Below are positions 52,885 to 59,981 of a stretch of 64,000 nt of DNA, piece by piece. The translations under genes were made by a program, and so were the position numbers. How positions within the stretch are numbered: position 1 is the stretch's first letter; the number at the start of each line of letters is the position of its first letter. Under the pieces are notes generated by a model, which was not told where the DNA came from, ran no database searches, and saw nothing but the letters and a program-made list of their open reading frames with translations. The stretch is from Xanthomonas sp. DAR 34887. GTDB lineage: Bacteria > Pseudomonadota > Gammaproteobacteria > Xanthomonadales > Xanthomonadaceae. The DNA is taken from positions 284,501 through 348,500 of the forward strand of contig NZ_CP162490.1 in the NCBI RefSeq assembly GCF_041245805.1, written 5' to 3'.

Positions 52885-53396
52885 CGAGCGTCCTGCAAGG
52901 CTATGACCGGCGGCCAGGATACGGGAATCGCCGCGGCCTCGCCGTTTGCGGGTTTCGTCGATTCGCTCCTCCGGCGCTTCGCCGGACCCGGCGGCGATGA
53001 ACGCGCGGACGGCCCGAATTGGCCCAAGCGGCGCGACGGCGTCGGGAGGAAAAGTGGCTGGCACTGTCGAATGGCGGCGCAAGCGCATGGCGTGCTTCGG
53101 CAAGTACGACGAGGCCGGCGAGTGGATCCTGCCGTCCACCGACGAGCTGACCCCGGCGACGATTGGCCGGCACCGGCGCGCTTTTTTAGGGTTGGTTGCG
53201 CGTTGGGTTTCCCCGCAGACCATGGGCCGGCGTGGAGGCCTTGTCTGGATGGGCAACATGGGGCGGGCGCGCCAAGCCGCATGGGTTCCGGCTCCGGGAG
53301 GCAGGCGACCCCGCAATCGCCGCCGCTTGCGTCCGCCGTTCAGGCCGGGGGAGCGTCGAAAATCAAGCCGTCTGGCGGATGCCCTACAATCCGCGG
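52885..53396. other. Intergenic region with possible gene remnant
   Basis: No complete gene is supported in this 512-base stretch. On the + strand, 53053-53170 shows coding-like codon bias (reading KRMACFGKYDEAGEWILP), then it fades with a run of T. It could be a remnant or an unrecognised small gene; I see no ribosome-binding site or matching stop. TACAAT at 53385-53390 may be the -10 of arfB. Confidence 0.4.
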
Positions 53397-53828
53397 ATGG
53401 GTACAGGGGCCATCCACATCTCGAACAGCCTGGCGATTCCGGAGAGCGAAATCGTCGAGCGCTTCGTGCGCGCCAGCGGCGCCGGCGGGCAGAACGTCAA
53501 CAAGGTCTCCACCGCGGTGGAGCTGCGTTTCGATCTGGCCGGTTCGCCGTCGCTGCCGGAGCCGTTGCGGGCGCGATTGCTGGCGCGGCGCGACCGGCGC
53601 ATCACCGCCGAAGGCGTGCTGGTGATCGATGCGCAGCGCTTCCGTACCCAGGACCGCAACCGCGACGATGCGCGCCAGCGCCTGGCCGAGTTCATCGCCG
53701 CCGGGTTGTCGGTGCCGAAACGGCGCATCGCCACCAAACCCTCGCACGGCGCCAAGCTGCGGCGTCTCGACGCCAAGCGCGAGCGCAGCCAGATCAAACG
53801 CGGCCGTTCGCCCGGCCGCTGGGAGTGA
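53397..53828 (+). CDS. arfB: Alternative ribosome-rescue factor ArfB (YaeJ)
   Basis: This ICT1-like peptidyl-tRNA hydrolase frees stalled ribosomes. It has 143 residues, typical of the family. The catalytic GGQ is at 30-32 in ASGAGGQNVNK. The basic C-terminal tail (KRRIATKPSHGAKLRRLDAK, then KRERSQIKRGRSPGRW) enters the empty mRNA channel in known ArfB. A start ATG at 53397 lies 7 bases after TACAAT, which suggests a very short leader. The acyltransferase gene starts 3 bases after its stop. Confidence 0.93.
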   Translation: MGTGAIHISNSLAIPESEIVERFVRASGAGGQNVNKVSTAVELRFDLAGSPSLPEPLRARLLARRDRRITAEGVLVIDAQRFRTQDRNRDDARQRLAEFIAAGLSVPKRRIATKPSHGAKLRRLDAKRERSQIKRGRSPGRWE

Positions 53829-53831
53829 CTT

Positions 53832-54434
53832 TTGAGCGAACGCGATTTTTCGTTGCCCCCCGCCACCCCGAACATGCCGATGGTCAAGCCCAGCCGCTTC
53901 GTCCGCTGGCTCGGCCGCACCGCGCTGCGCCTGACCGGCTGGCGGGTGGTGGGCGAGTTCCCGGACGTGCCGAAGCTGGTGATGATCGTCGCCCCGCACT
54001 CGTCCAACTGGGACGGGTTCCTTGGCTTTGCGGTCAAGTTCGCGGTCGGCTTCGAGGTGCGCGTGCTCGGCAAGACCCAGCTGTTCTGGTGGCCGCTGGG
54101 CCCGCTGCTGCGCAAGCTCGGCGGCATCCCGCTGGACCGCAAGTCGCCGCGCGGCGTGGTCGAGCAGGCGGTGGCGCTGATCCGCCAGGCGCCGCGCATG
54201 TGGTACGTGATCACCCCGGAAGGCACGCGCAAGCGGGTGGAAAAGTGGAAGGCCGGTTTCTGGAAGATCGCGCACGGCGCCGAGATCCCGATCTTCCCGG
54301 TGTACTTCGACTATCCCAGCCGCACCGTCGGCCTCGGCCCGCTGTTCCACACCGGCGCCGACATGAACGCCGACATCGCCGCGATCCGCACCTGGTACCG
54401 GCCGTGGCGCGGGAAGCATCGCGACACGTTGTAA
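53832..54434 (+). CDS. 1-acyl-sn-glycerol-3-phosphate acyltransferase-like protein
   Basis: A 200-residue PlsC-type acyltransferase. The NH(x)4D-type motif is seen as APHSSNWDGFL, the acceptor-binding motif as ITPEGTRKRVEKW, and FPVYFDYPSRTVGLGP as the last block. Acyl donor and acceptor are not known; it may act on lysophospholipids or another lipid. It begins with TTG at 53832, 3 bases after arfB; translation may be coupled. It is short for PlsC proper. No signal or strong membrane helix is seen. Confidence 0.85.
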   Translation: MSERDFSLPPATPNMPMVKPSRFVRWLGRTALRLTGWRVVGEFPDVPKLVMIVAPHSSNWDGFLGFAVKFAVGFEVRVLGKTQLFWWPLGPLLRKLGGIPLDRKSPRGVVEQAVALIRQAPRMWYVITPEGTRKRVEKWKAGFWKIAHGAEIPIFPVYFDYPSRTVGLGPLFHTGADMNADIAAIRTWYRPWRGKHRDTL

Positions 54435-54524
54435 GGCGGGTTGGCGCGTTGATGTGACACGGCTCCTGTAGGAGCGGCTTCAGCCGCGACAGAGCGTTAC
54501 CGGTAATACCCTGTCGCGGTTGAA

Positions 54525-54846
54525 GGGCACCTCTAGTACCCGCCCAAAAAAAGCACGTCGATGCACTTGCGAGACGCCGACACGCCAGCCTGCAGGCTCG
54601 GGCATCGATACGTTCCAGATGCCATGGAGTGGCAAAGGCGCATTGGCGGTAGACGGTGGCGTTGCGGCCGCGTTTTTCATGGACGCCTTGGCATCACGGC
54701 CGCTTCGTCCTCCTGTCGCGGCTGAAGCCGCTCCTACACGAGCACGGCGCGCATGTGTAGGAGCGGCTTCAGCCGCGACAGAAAAAGGAACACGCCATCG
54801 CCACGCGCAGCGGGCAGCTTCCGGAATGGAGTTATTAGAGGTGCAC
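54525..54846. mobile_element. MITE-like non-autonomous element, copy 2 (322 bp)
   Basis: Ends GGGCACCTCTAGTACC and GTTATTAGAGGTGCAC are inverted. A 4-bp TGAA duplication flanks it at 54521-54524 and 54847-54850, and removing the element restores a TGTCGCGGTTGAAGCCGCTC repeat. The body is highly similar to 13422-13737, including the inner inverted pair of intergenic repeats. It encodes no transposase. Confidence 0.83.
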
Positions 54847-54921
54847 TGAAGCCGCTCCTACAGGAGCGCGCCTACGTGCAACCTGCGTCGCGACGGTTCG
54901 CTTCTTACAGTTGGCGAAATG

Positions 54922-54990
54922 TTGTGGGAGCGACTCGGTCGCGACGGGCTCTACCGGGAAGGCCCGTCGCGACTGAAGTCGCTCCCATAA
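54922..54990. repeat. Facing pair of palindromic intergenic repeats
   Basis: TGTGGGAGCGACTCGGTCGC at about 54923 faces GCGACTGAAGTCGCTCCCA ending at 54988. The pair lies 60 bases after the 3' end of the TonB receptor gene and could act as its terminator. Confidence 0.7.
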
Positions 54991-55049
54991 GATCGCCGCG
55001 ACCTGCGAAGACTCGAAAAGCCCCGGGCGCGGTCTCTGGCGACTATCCG

Positions 55050-58000
55050 CTACAGCGCGCTGCCGCCGAACTTGTGCGTGTACTGCAGGTACAGGCTGCG
55101 GCCCACGGTGTCGAACCAGGACACGTCGTAGTACGGATACGACGTATAGGTGCGATCGCGCGGCGGCATCTTGTCGAACAGGTTGGTCACCGTCAGCGAC
55201 AGCTGCGCGTGATCGGTGAAGCGGTACTGCACCGAGGCGTTGTAGCGGTAGGTGGCGCCGATCCACGGGCTGTCGCCGCTGTCCGGATCGTAGACCTGGT
55301 CGTAGGAATCGGAACTGGGCAGGCGGCCCAGGCGCTCGCCATGCAGCGTCGCCGACCACGCCTTGCGTTCCCACGACACGCTGGCGCTGGCCTTGGTGCG
55401 CGGGATGTCGTAGCCGCTGTTGACCGCGAACTCGTCCACCATCGCTTCGCCGGCGTAGACCTGGATGTCGTGGCGGCGCACCCAGGTGTAGCTGCCGCTG
55501 AAACGGAAGGTGCCGATCCCGGTGTCCAGCCGGTAGTGGGTGCTGAGGTCGATGCCGCTGGTGCTCTCGCGGGCGATGTTGATCGGGTTGACGTAGACCC
55601 CGTACAGGTCGCCGTCGGCGCTGCGGGTGACCCGCGCCAGCGCCTGCTGGCAGGTGGTCGATGCCGCATCCAGGTTGCCCAGCCGGCACTCGGATTCGTC
55701 GCGCAGCACCTGGTCCACGCGCAGGTCCTGCACCTGGTTGCGCATGTCGATGTCGAAGTAGTCCACCGACACGTCCAGCTCCGGGGCCGGCGACCAGACG
55801 AAGCCGGCGGTCCACGAGGTGCTGGTCTCCGGATCCAGTTTGCGGTTGCCGCTGCGGCCGCGGATGATCGCCTCGTCGTTGTAGCTGCAGTCCTCGATCG
55901 CCACGCCCGGTTCCTCGCTGGCGCAGCGGTAGTAATCCACCCCGGAGGTTTCGTCGTTGCCGGGGCCGGCGTAGAGGTAGTGCAGGTCCGGTGCGCGGAA
56001 CGCGGTGCCGTAGGAGCCGCGCACCAGCAGCGTGTCCAGCGGCCGCCATTCCAGGCCGCCGCTGTAGGTGAACTTGCCCAGGGTGCGGCCGGAGAAACGG
56101 TACTGGTCGTAGCGCCCGGCCAGGCTCAGCGCCAGCGTCGACAGCACCGGCAGGCGCAGCTCGCTGGCCAGCGCCCAGCGGTTGCGGCTGCCGTGGCCGT
56201 CGGAGTCCTTCCAACTGTAGTAGTAATACTGGGTGGCCAGCGGATCCGGGCGCAGGTCGTAGCCCTGGTTGCCGAATTCGGCGGTGGCCGACAGCCCCGC
56301 ATCGCCGCCGGGCAGCGCGAACAGGCTGGGGTTGGTCACGGTGAAGGCGGCGGTGTCGGTGTGCGAGCGCGGCTGGTACACGGTGCGTTGGGCGATGTTG
56401 TCGTATTCGTCGCGGGTCAGCGGCGTGTACAGGCGCTGCGGGTCGGCGTTGAAGATCGGCAGGCCCGAATCGTCGTCCACGCCCAGCTGCGGGCCGAGGA
56501 ACAGCGCGTTGGCGCGTTCGGCGACGATCTGCGGCCAGCTGATCGTGGCCTGGTACTGCGAGTGGCTGAGGCTGGCCTCGTAGTCCCAGTCGCCGCCCAG
56601 CTTGCCCTTGAAGCCGGTGGTCAGGCTGAAGGTCTTTTGCCGGGTGCGGATGGTGCCGGCGTTGAGCCCGCCCATTTCCTCGGGACTGAACTGGCGGCCC
56701 CAGGCTTCGATCTGGTCGGTGGCCTGGTTGTAGAAATAGCCTTCCTCGTTGCCATCCGGGGCCATGTAGCCCCACTGGGTCACGTCGCGGAACAGCGACA
56801 GTTCGTGGTAGCCGAGCTGCAGGTCGGCGAACCACTCGGTGCCGCCATCGAAGGCATAGCGCAGCGAGGCGTAGGCGTTGATGCCGCGGCGCTTGTTGGT
56901 GATGGTCCCGTAGCCGATCGAGGCGCTGCTGCCGCAGAACTCGCCGTAGCCCGGGCGCGAGGCGTAGCCGGTGCTGCCGCCGTTGAGTCCGGAGACCGCC
57001 TCGCAGGTGGCCGCGCCCGGATCCAGATAGTTGTCGTCGTAGTCGGTACGCAGGAAGGTACGGCGCGGCACCTGCGAGCGCTCGGTGGGGCCGTCCATGG
57101 TGCTGTCCTGGCGGCTGCGCCGGTAGGCCCACAGCGGATTCTGGGTCACGACCTCGGCGCCGAACACCGCATCGAACGCGCCGCGCGAGAAGCCGCTGCT
57201 GACGCTGAGGTTGAAGCTGTCGCCGCCGCCGCCGCTGGTGTCGCCGAAGCGATAGTCCAGGGTGGTGCCGTCGGCGTGCTTCTTGAGGATGAAATTGACC
57301 ACGCCGGAGATCGCGTCCGAGCCGTAGATCGCCGAGGCGCTGCCGGTCAGGATCTCGATGCGGTCGATCATGCCCAGCGGGATGTTGGAGATGTCGGTGA
57401 AGTTGCTGCGGCCCTTGAACGGCATCGGGAAGTCGGCGATGCGGCGGCCGTTGACCAGCACCAGGGTGTGGTTGGGGCCGAGTCCGCGCAGGTCCACCTG
57501 CTGCGCGCCGGGCGAGAAGTCGGCGCCGCTGGCCGACTGCGGACTCTGCGTCTCGCCGCCGTTCTGGGTCATCGCGCGCAGCACGTCCGGCACCGAGGTG
57601 AAACCGTTGGCCTTGATCTGTTCGGCGCTGATCACGCTGATCGGCGCCGGCCCTTCAAGTTGCGCGCGCGGAATGCGCGAGCCGGTGACCTGCAGTGTCT
57701 GCAGGTCGGCCACCGGTTCGGCGGGCGCGGCGGCCGGCAGCGTGGCGCGCACCGGTTGCGCGCGCGGTGCCGGCGCAGGGTCCTGGCGCCGCACCAGCCA
57801 GGCGCCGGAGGCATCGCGCTGGGCGACGAAGCCGCTGCCGCGCAGCACCTGCTGCAGTGCCTGCGCGGTCTCCAGTTGGCCGTGCGCGCCGGCGCTGCGC
57901 GCGCCGTCGAGCTGGTCGGCGCGGTAGATCAGCTGCGCGCCGGATTGCTGCGCCAGCGCCTCCAGCGCCGCGCGCAGCGGGCCGGCGGGAATGTTCACTT

Positions 58001-58100
58001 GCATGCCGGCAGCTTGGCCGTCGGCAGCGGATTGCGCCTGCGCCGCGCAGGCGGTCGCGCAGGCCATGCTCAGCAGCAGGACACGCATCGGATATCGCAT
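55050..58100 (-). CDS. TonB-dependent receptor with STN signalling domain
   Basis: A 1016-residue outer-membrane active transporter. The signal peptide is VLLLSMACATACAAQAQ. An STN (secretin/TonB N-terminal) domain at about 34-88 (VNIPAGPLRAALEALAQQSG) is followed by a Pro-rich linker, a plug at about 137-260 (DLRGLGPNHTLVLVNGRRI and GSDAISGVVNFILKK), and a large beta-barrel. The STN domain shows it signals through the neighbouring FecR and ECF sigma factor. Ligand unknown; the plug and barrel are of the long Oar/IroN-like class used by Xanthomonas for large substrates. The ATG at 58100 is next to GGGAG. Its divergent neighbour is a cyanophycinase/isoaspartyl peptidase gene. Confidence 0.93.
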   Translation of the reverse strand: MRYPMRVLLLSMACATACAAQAQSAADGQAAGMQVNIPAGPLRAALEALAQQSGAQLIYRADQLDGARSAGAHGQLETAQALQQVLRGSGFVAQRDASGAWLVRRQDPAPAPRAQPVRATLPAAAPAEPVADLQTLQVTGSRIPRAQLEGPAPISVISAEQIKANGFTSVPDVLRAMTQNGGETQSPQSASGADFSPGAQQVDLRGLGPNHTLVLVNGRRIADFPMPFKGRSNFTDISNIPLGMIDRIEILTGSASAIYGSDAISGVVNFILKKHADGTTLDYRFGDTSGGGGDSFNLSVSSGFSRGAFDAVFGAEVVTQNPLWAYRRSRQDSTMDGPTERSQVPRRTFLRTDYDDNYLDPGAATCEAVSGLNGGSTGYASRPGYGEFCGSSASIGYGTITNKRRGINAYASLRYAFDGGTEWFADLQLGYHELSLFRDVTQWGYMAPDGNEEGYFYNQATDQIEAWGRQFSPEEMGGLNAGTIRTRQKTFSLTTGFKGKLGGDWDYEASLSHSQYQATISWPQIVAERANALFLGPQLGVDDDSGLPIFNADPQRLYTPLTRDEYDNIAQRTVYQPRSHTDTAAFTVTNPSLFALPGGDAGLSATAEFGNQGYDLRPDPLATQYYYYSWKDSDGHGSRNRWALASELRLPVLSTLALSLAGRYDQYRFSGRTLGKFTYSGGLEWRPLDTLLVRGSYGTAFRAPDLHYLYAGPGNDETSGVDYYRCASEEPGVAIEDCSYNDEAIIRGRSGNRKLDPETSTSWTAGFVWSPAPELDVSVDYFDIDMRNQVQDLRVDQVLRDESECRLGNLDAASTTCQQALARVTRSADGDLYGVYVNPINIARESTSGIDLSTHYRLDTGIGTFRFSGSYTWVRRHDIQVYAGEAMVDEFAVNSGYDIPRTKASASVSWERKAWSATLHGERLGRLPSSDSYDQVYDPDSGDSPWIGATYRYNASVQYRFTDHAQLSLTVTNLFDKMPPRDRTYTSYPYYDVSWFDTVGRSLYLQYTHKFGGSAL

Positions 58101-58194
58101 CGAGTTTTCTCCCCTAACACAGGCGCAGGGCCACGCCCCCGCTAGACAGGACGAACGAGCCGCGCAAATCCCCCCATCCCCGATCGCGCGGCGC

Positions 58195-59277
58195 TCAGCG
58201 GCTGTGCAACAGCACCTGCTCGCCGCGGCGCTCGGCGCGGATCGGGAAGCCCTGCTCGAGCAGGCGTACGAACGCCTCGGTGTTGGACCAGCGGAAATTG
58301 CCGCCCACACGCAGCGCGCCGGCATCGGCGTCGGCCACCTGCAGCTTGACCGTGTTGTAGCGGTTGAACTCGGCCACCGCCGCCTGCAGCGGGGTGTCGT
58401 CGAAGGTCAGGTAGCCGTTGCGCCAGTCCAGCGCGCGTTCGGCCTCGGCCAGCGCGACCCGCCGCACCAGCACCCCGTGCGGGCCGGCCAGGGCGATGCT
58501 GCCGGCCGGCAGCAGGGTCGGCGGCGCCTGCGGGTTCGCCGCCGATTCCAGCCGCACCGTGCCTTCGGTGACCACTACGCGCAGCGCGTCGGCGTCGTGG
58601 CGCACCGCGAAGCGCGTGCCCACCGCGATCACGTTGCGCGCGCCGCTGGCGACCACGAACGGCCGCGCCGGATCCTTGCTCACTTCGAAGAAGGCCTCGC
58701 CGCGCTGCAGGTCGATATGCCGCTGCGCGCGCGACAGCGCCACGTCGATGCGGCTGTCGCTGCTCAACGTGGCGTGCGAGCCGTCGGCCAGCGCCAGCGG
58801 GCGCAGGCTGCCGGTGGCGCTGGCGTAGGCGACCGGCGTTACCGTTGCGGAGTGGCGCCAGCCCAGGCCGAGCGCGACGCCAAGCAGCAGCGTCACGGCC
58901 AGCGCCAGCGGCCAACGCCGTCGCGCACGTGCGGGCGGGCGCGGCGCGAAGCGCAGCTGGCCCAGGTCGGCAGGCGGGCCGGGTACGGCGACCGGTGCGC
59001 TGTCGCGCGCTTCGGTGTCGTTCGCCACGTTGTCGCCAGCCGCCAGCCCGCGCCAGCTGCCGCGTGGCGGAATGCCGCCGTCGCGCTGGCCGGCGCCCAG
59101 CGCCTGCAGCCGCCCGCTCTCCTGCCACGCCGCGCGCAGGCGCAGGAACGCCACCCGGTGCGCCGTGGCCGCGGCCAGCCACGCCTCCAGCCGCGCCTGC
59201 TGCTGCGGCGTCCAATCGCCGCGGTCGCAGCGCGCCAGCCAGGCCGCCGCGCGCAGCTCAATCCGCCTGCTGTCCAT
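58195..59277 (-). CDS. FecR-family anti-sigma/sigma regulator
   Basis: A 360-residue inner-membrane regulator that relays the receptor signal to the ECF sigma factor. The cytoplasmic N-terminus has RIELRAAAWLARCDRGDW and LEAWLAAATAHRVAFLRLRAAW, the FecR DUF4880-type domain. A membrane helix lies near residues 122-138, and the periplasmic FecR domain follows (LADGSHATLSSDSRIDVAL, ARNVIAVGTRFAVR). A STN-like end (YLTFDDTPLQAAVAEFNRYN) closes it. ATG 59277 overlaps the sigma gene by 20 bases; ATG 59331 is also in frame. The receptor gene begins 94 bases downstream. Confidence 0.92.
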   Translation of the reverse strand: MDSRRIELRAAAWLARCDRGDWTPQQQARLEAWLAAATAHRVAFLRLRAAWQESGRLQALGAGQRDGGIPPRGSWRGLAAGDNVANDTEARDSAPVAVPGPPADLGQLRFAPRPPARARRRWPLALAVTLLLGVALGLGWRHSATVTPVAYASATGSLRPLALADGSHATLSSDSRIDVALSRAQRHIDLQRGEAFFEVSKDPARPFVVASGARNVIAVGTRFAVRHDADALRVVVTEGTVRLESAANPQAPPTLLPAGSIALAGPHGVLVRRVALAEAERALDWRNGYLTFDDTPLQAAVAEFNRYNTVKLQVADADAGALRVGGNFRWSNTEAFVRLLEQGFPIRAERRGEQVLLHSR

Positions 59278-59830
59278 CCAGCGCCCGGGTTCGCCGCGGC
59301 GCCGCGGGCGCACGCGCGCCGTCGTCGCCATGAAAATGATCGGCCAGCAGGCGCATGCCCTTGGCCACGTGCTTTTCCACGGTCTTCTCGCTGATGCCCA
59401 GACGCATGGCCACCTCCCTTTGCGACAGTTCCTCGACCCGCCGCAGCCAGATCACGCTGCGGCAGCGGTCGGGCAGGCGGTCGAAGGCGGCCGCCAGCCG
59501 TCCCAGTACCTGCCGTCCGCCGCACCAGCGTTCCGGCGACAGCTCGTCTACCAAGACGTGCATCGACTCCAAATCACCCACTGCCTCGATCGACACCACC
59601 CGGCTGCGGCGCAGCCGGTCGGTCATCAGGTGCCGCGCGGTGGCGAACAGGAACGACTTGGGCATGCTCGGGCGCGCCTTGCCGGCGGCCTCGTAGACGC
59701 GCACGTAGATCTCCTGGCGCAGGTCGTGCCATTCCTCGCGCTGCGGCCAGCAGCGCCGCAGGTAGCCGCTCAGCGCCTGCTCGTGGACGAGGATCTCGTG
59801 GACGAACCAATCGTCGAGGGAGGCGGGCAT
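59258..59830 (-). CDS. FecI-type ECF sigma factor
   Basis: A 190-residue RNA polymerase sigma-70 ECF factor. Region 2 reads EEWHDLRQEIYVRVYEAAG and FLFATARHLMTDRLRRSR. Region 4 shows LPDRCRSVIWLRRVEELSQREVAMRLGISEKTVEKHV, the classic FecI ending. It should direct transcription of the receptor/FecR genes when the receptor is occupied. Its 3' end overlaps the FecR start, and it is divergent from the exported peptidase fusion, with 151 bases between their starts. An acidic/Arg-rich tail of about 25 residues follows region 4. Confidence 0.93.
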   Translation of the reverse strand: MPASLDDWFVHEILVHEQALSGYLRRCWPQREEWHDLRQEIYVRVYEAAGKARPSMPKSFLFATARHLMTDRLRRSRVVSIEAVGDLESMHVLVDELSPERWCGGRQVLGRLAAAFDRLPDRCRSVIWLRRVEELSQREVAMRLGISEKTVEKHVAKGMRLLADHFHGDDGARAPAAPRRTRALDGQQAD

Positions 59831-59981
59831 GCGCCCAACATTAGCCGATCGTCCGCCCGCGTGGCAGCGCGCGCAACGCTGCGGCACGGTACAACCACAG
59901 GGGGGAAACCGCGCCGCCGTTCGTCCCCTGTCTGCAACGAACCGCCCGTTCGGTTCCCGTCCGCCCCTCGAGGAGATCCGC

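Larger units (their letters stand above)
54435..55049. other. Repeat-rich intergenic region
   Basis: No gene is supported. It contains a palindromic repeat at 54466-54490, a full MITE-like element at 54525-54846 within another, and two facing repeats at 54922-54948 and 54962-54990 that could serve as a terminator for the TonB receptor gene. Confidence 0.75.

Noticed and set aside
52946..54457. 503-residue plus-strand frame through arfB and the acyltransferase gene
   Set aside because: Wrong frame for both certain genes; only its first 60 residues show coding-like bias and these are noted separately.
54753..58145. 1130-residue plus-strand frame antisense to the TonB receptor
   Set aside because: Val/Gln/Arg-rich antisense shadow; the receptor has a signal peptide, STN and plug motifs.
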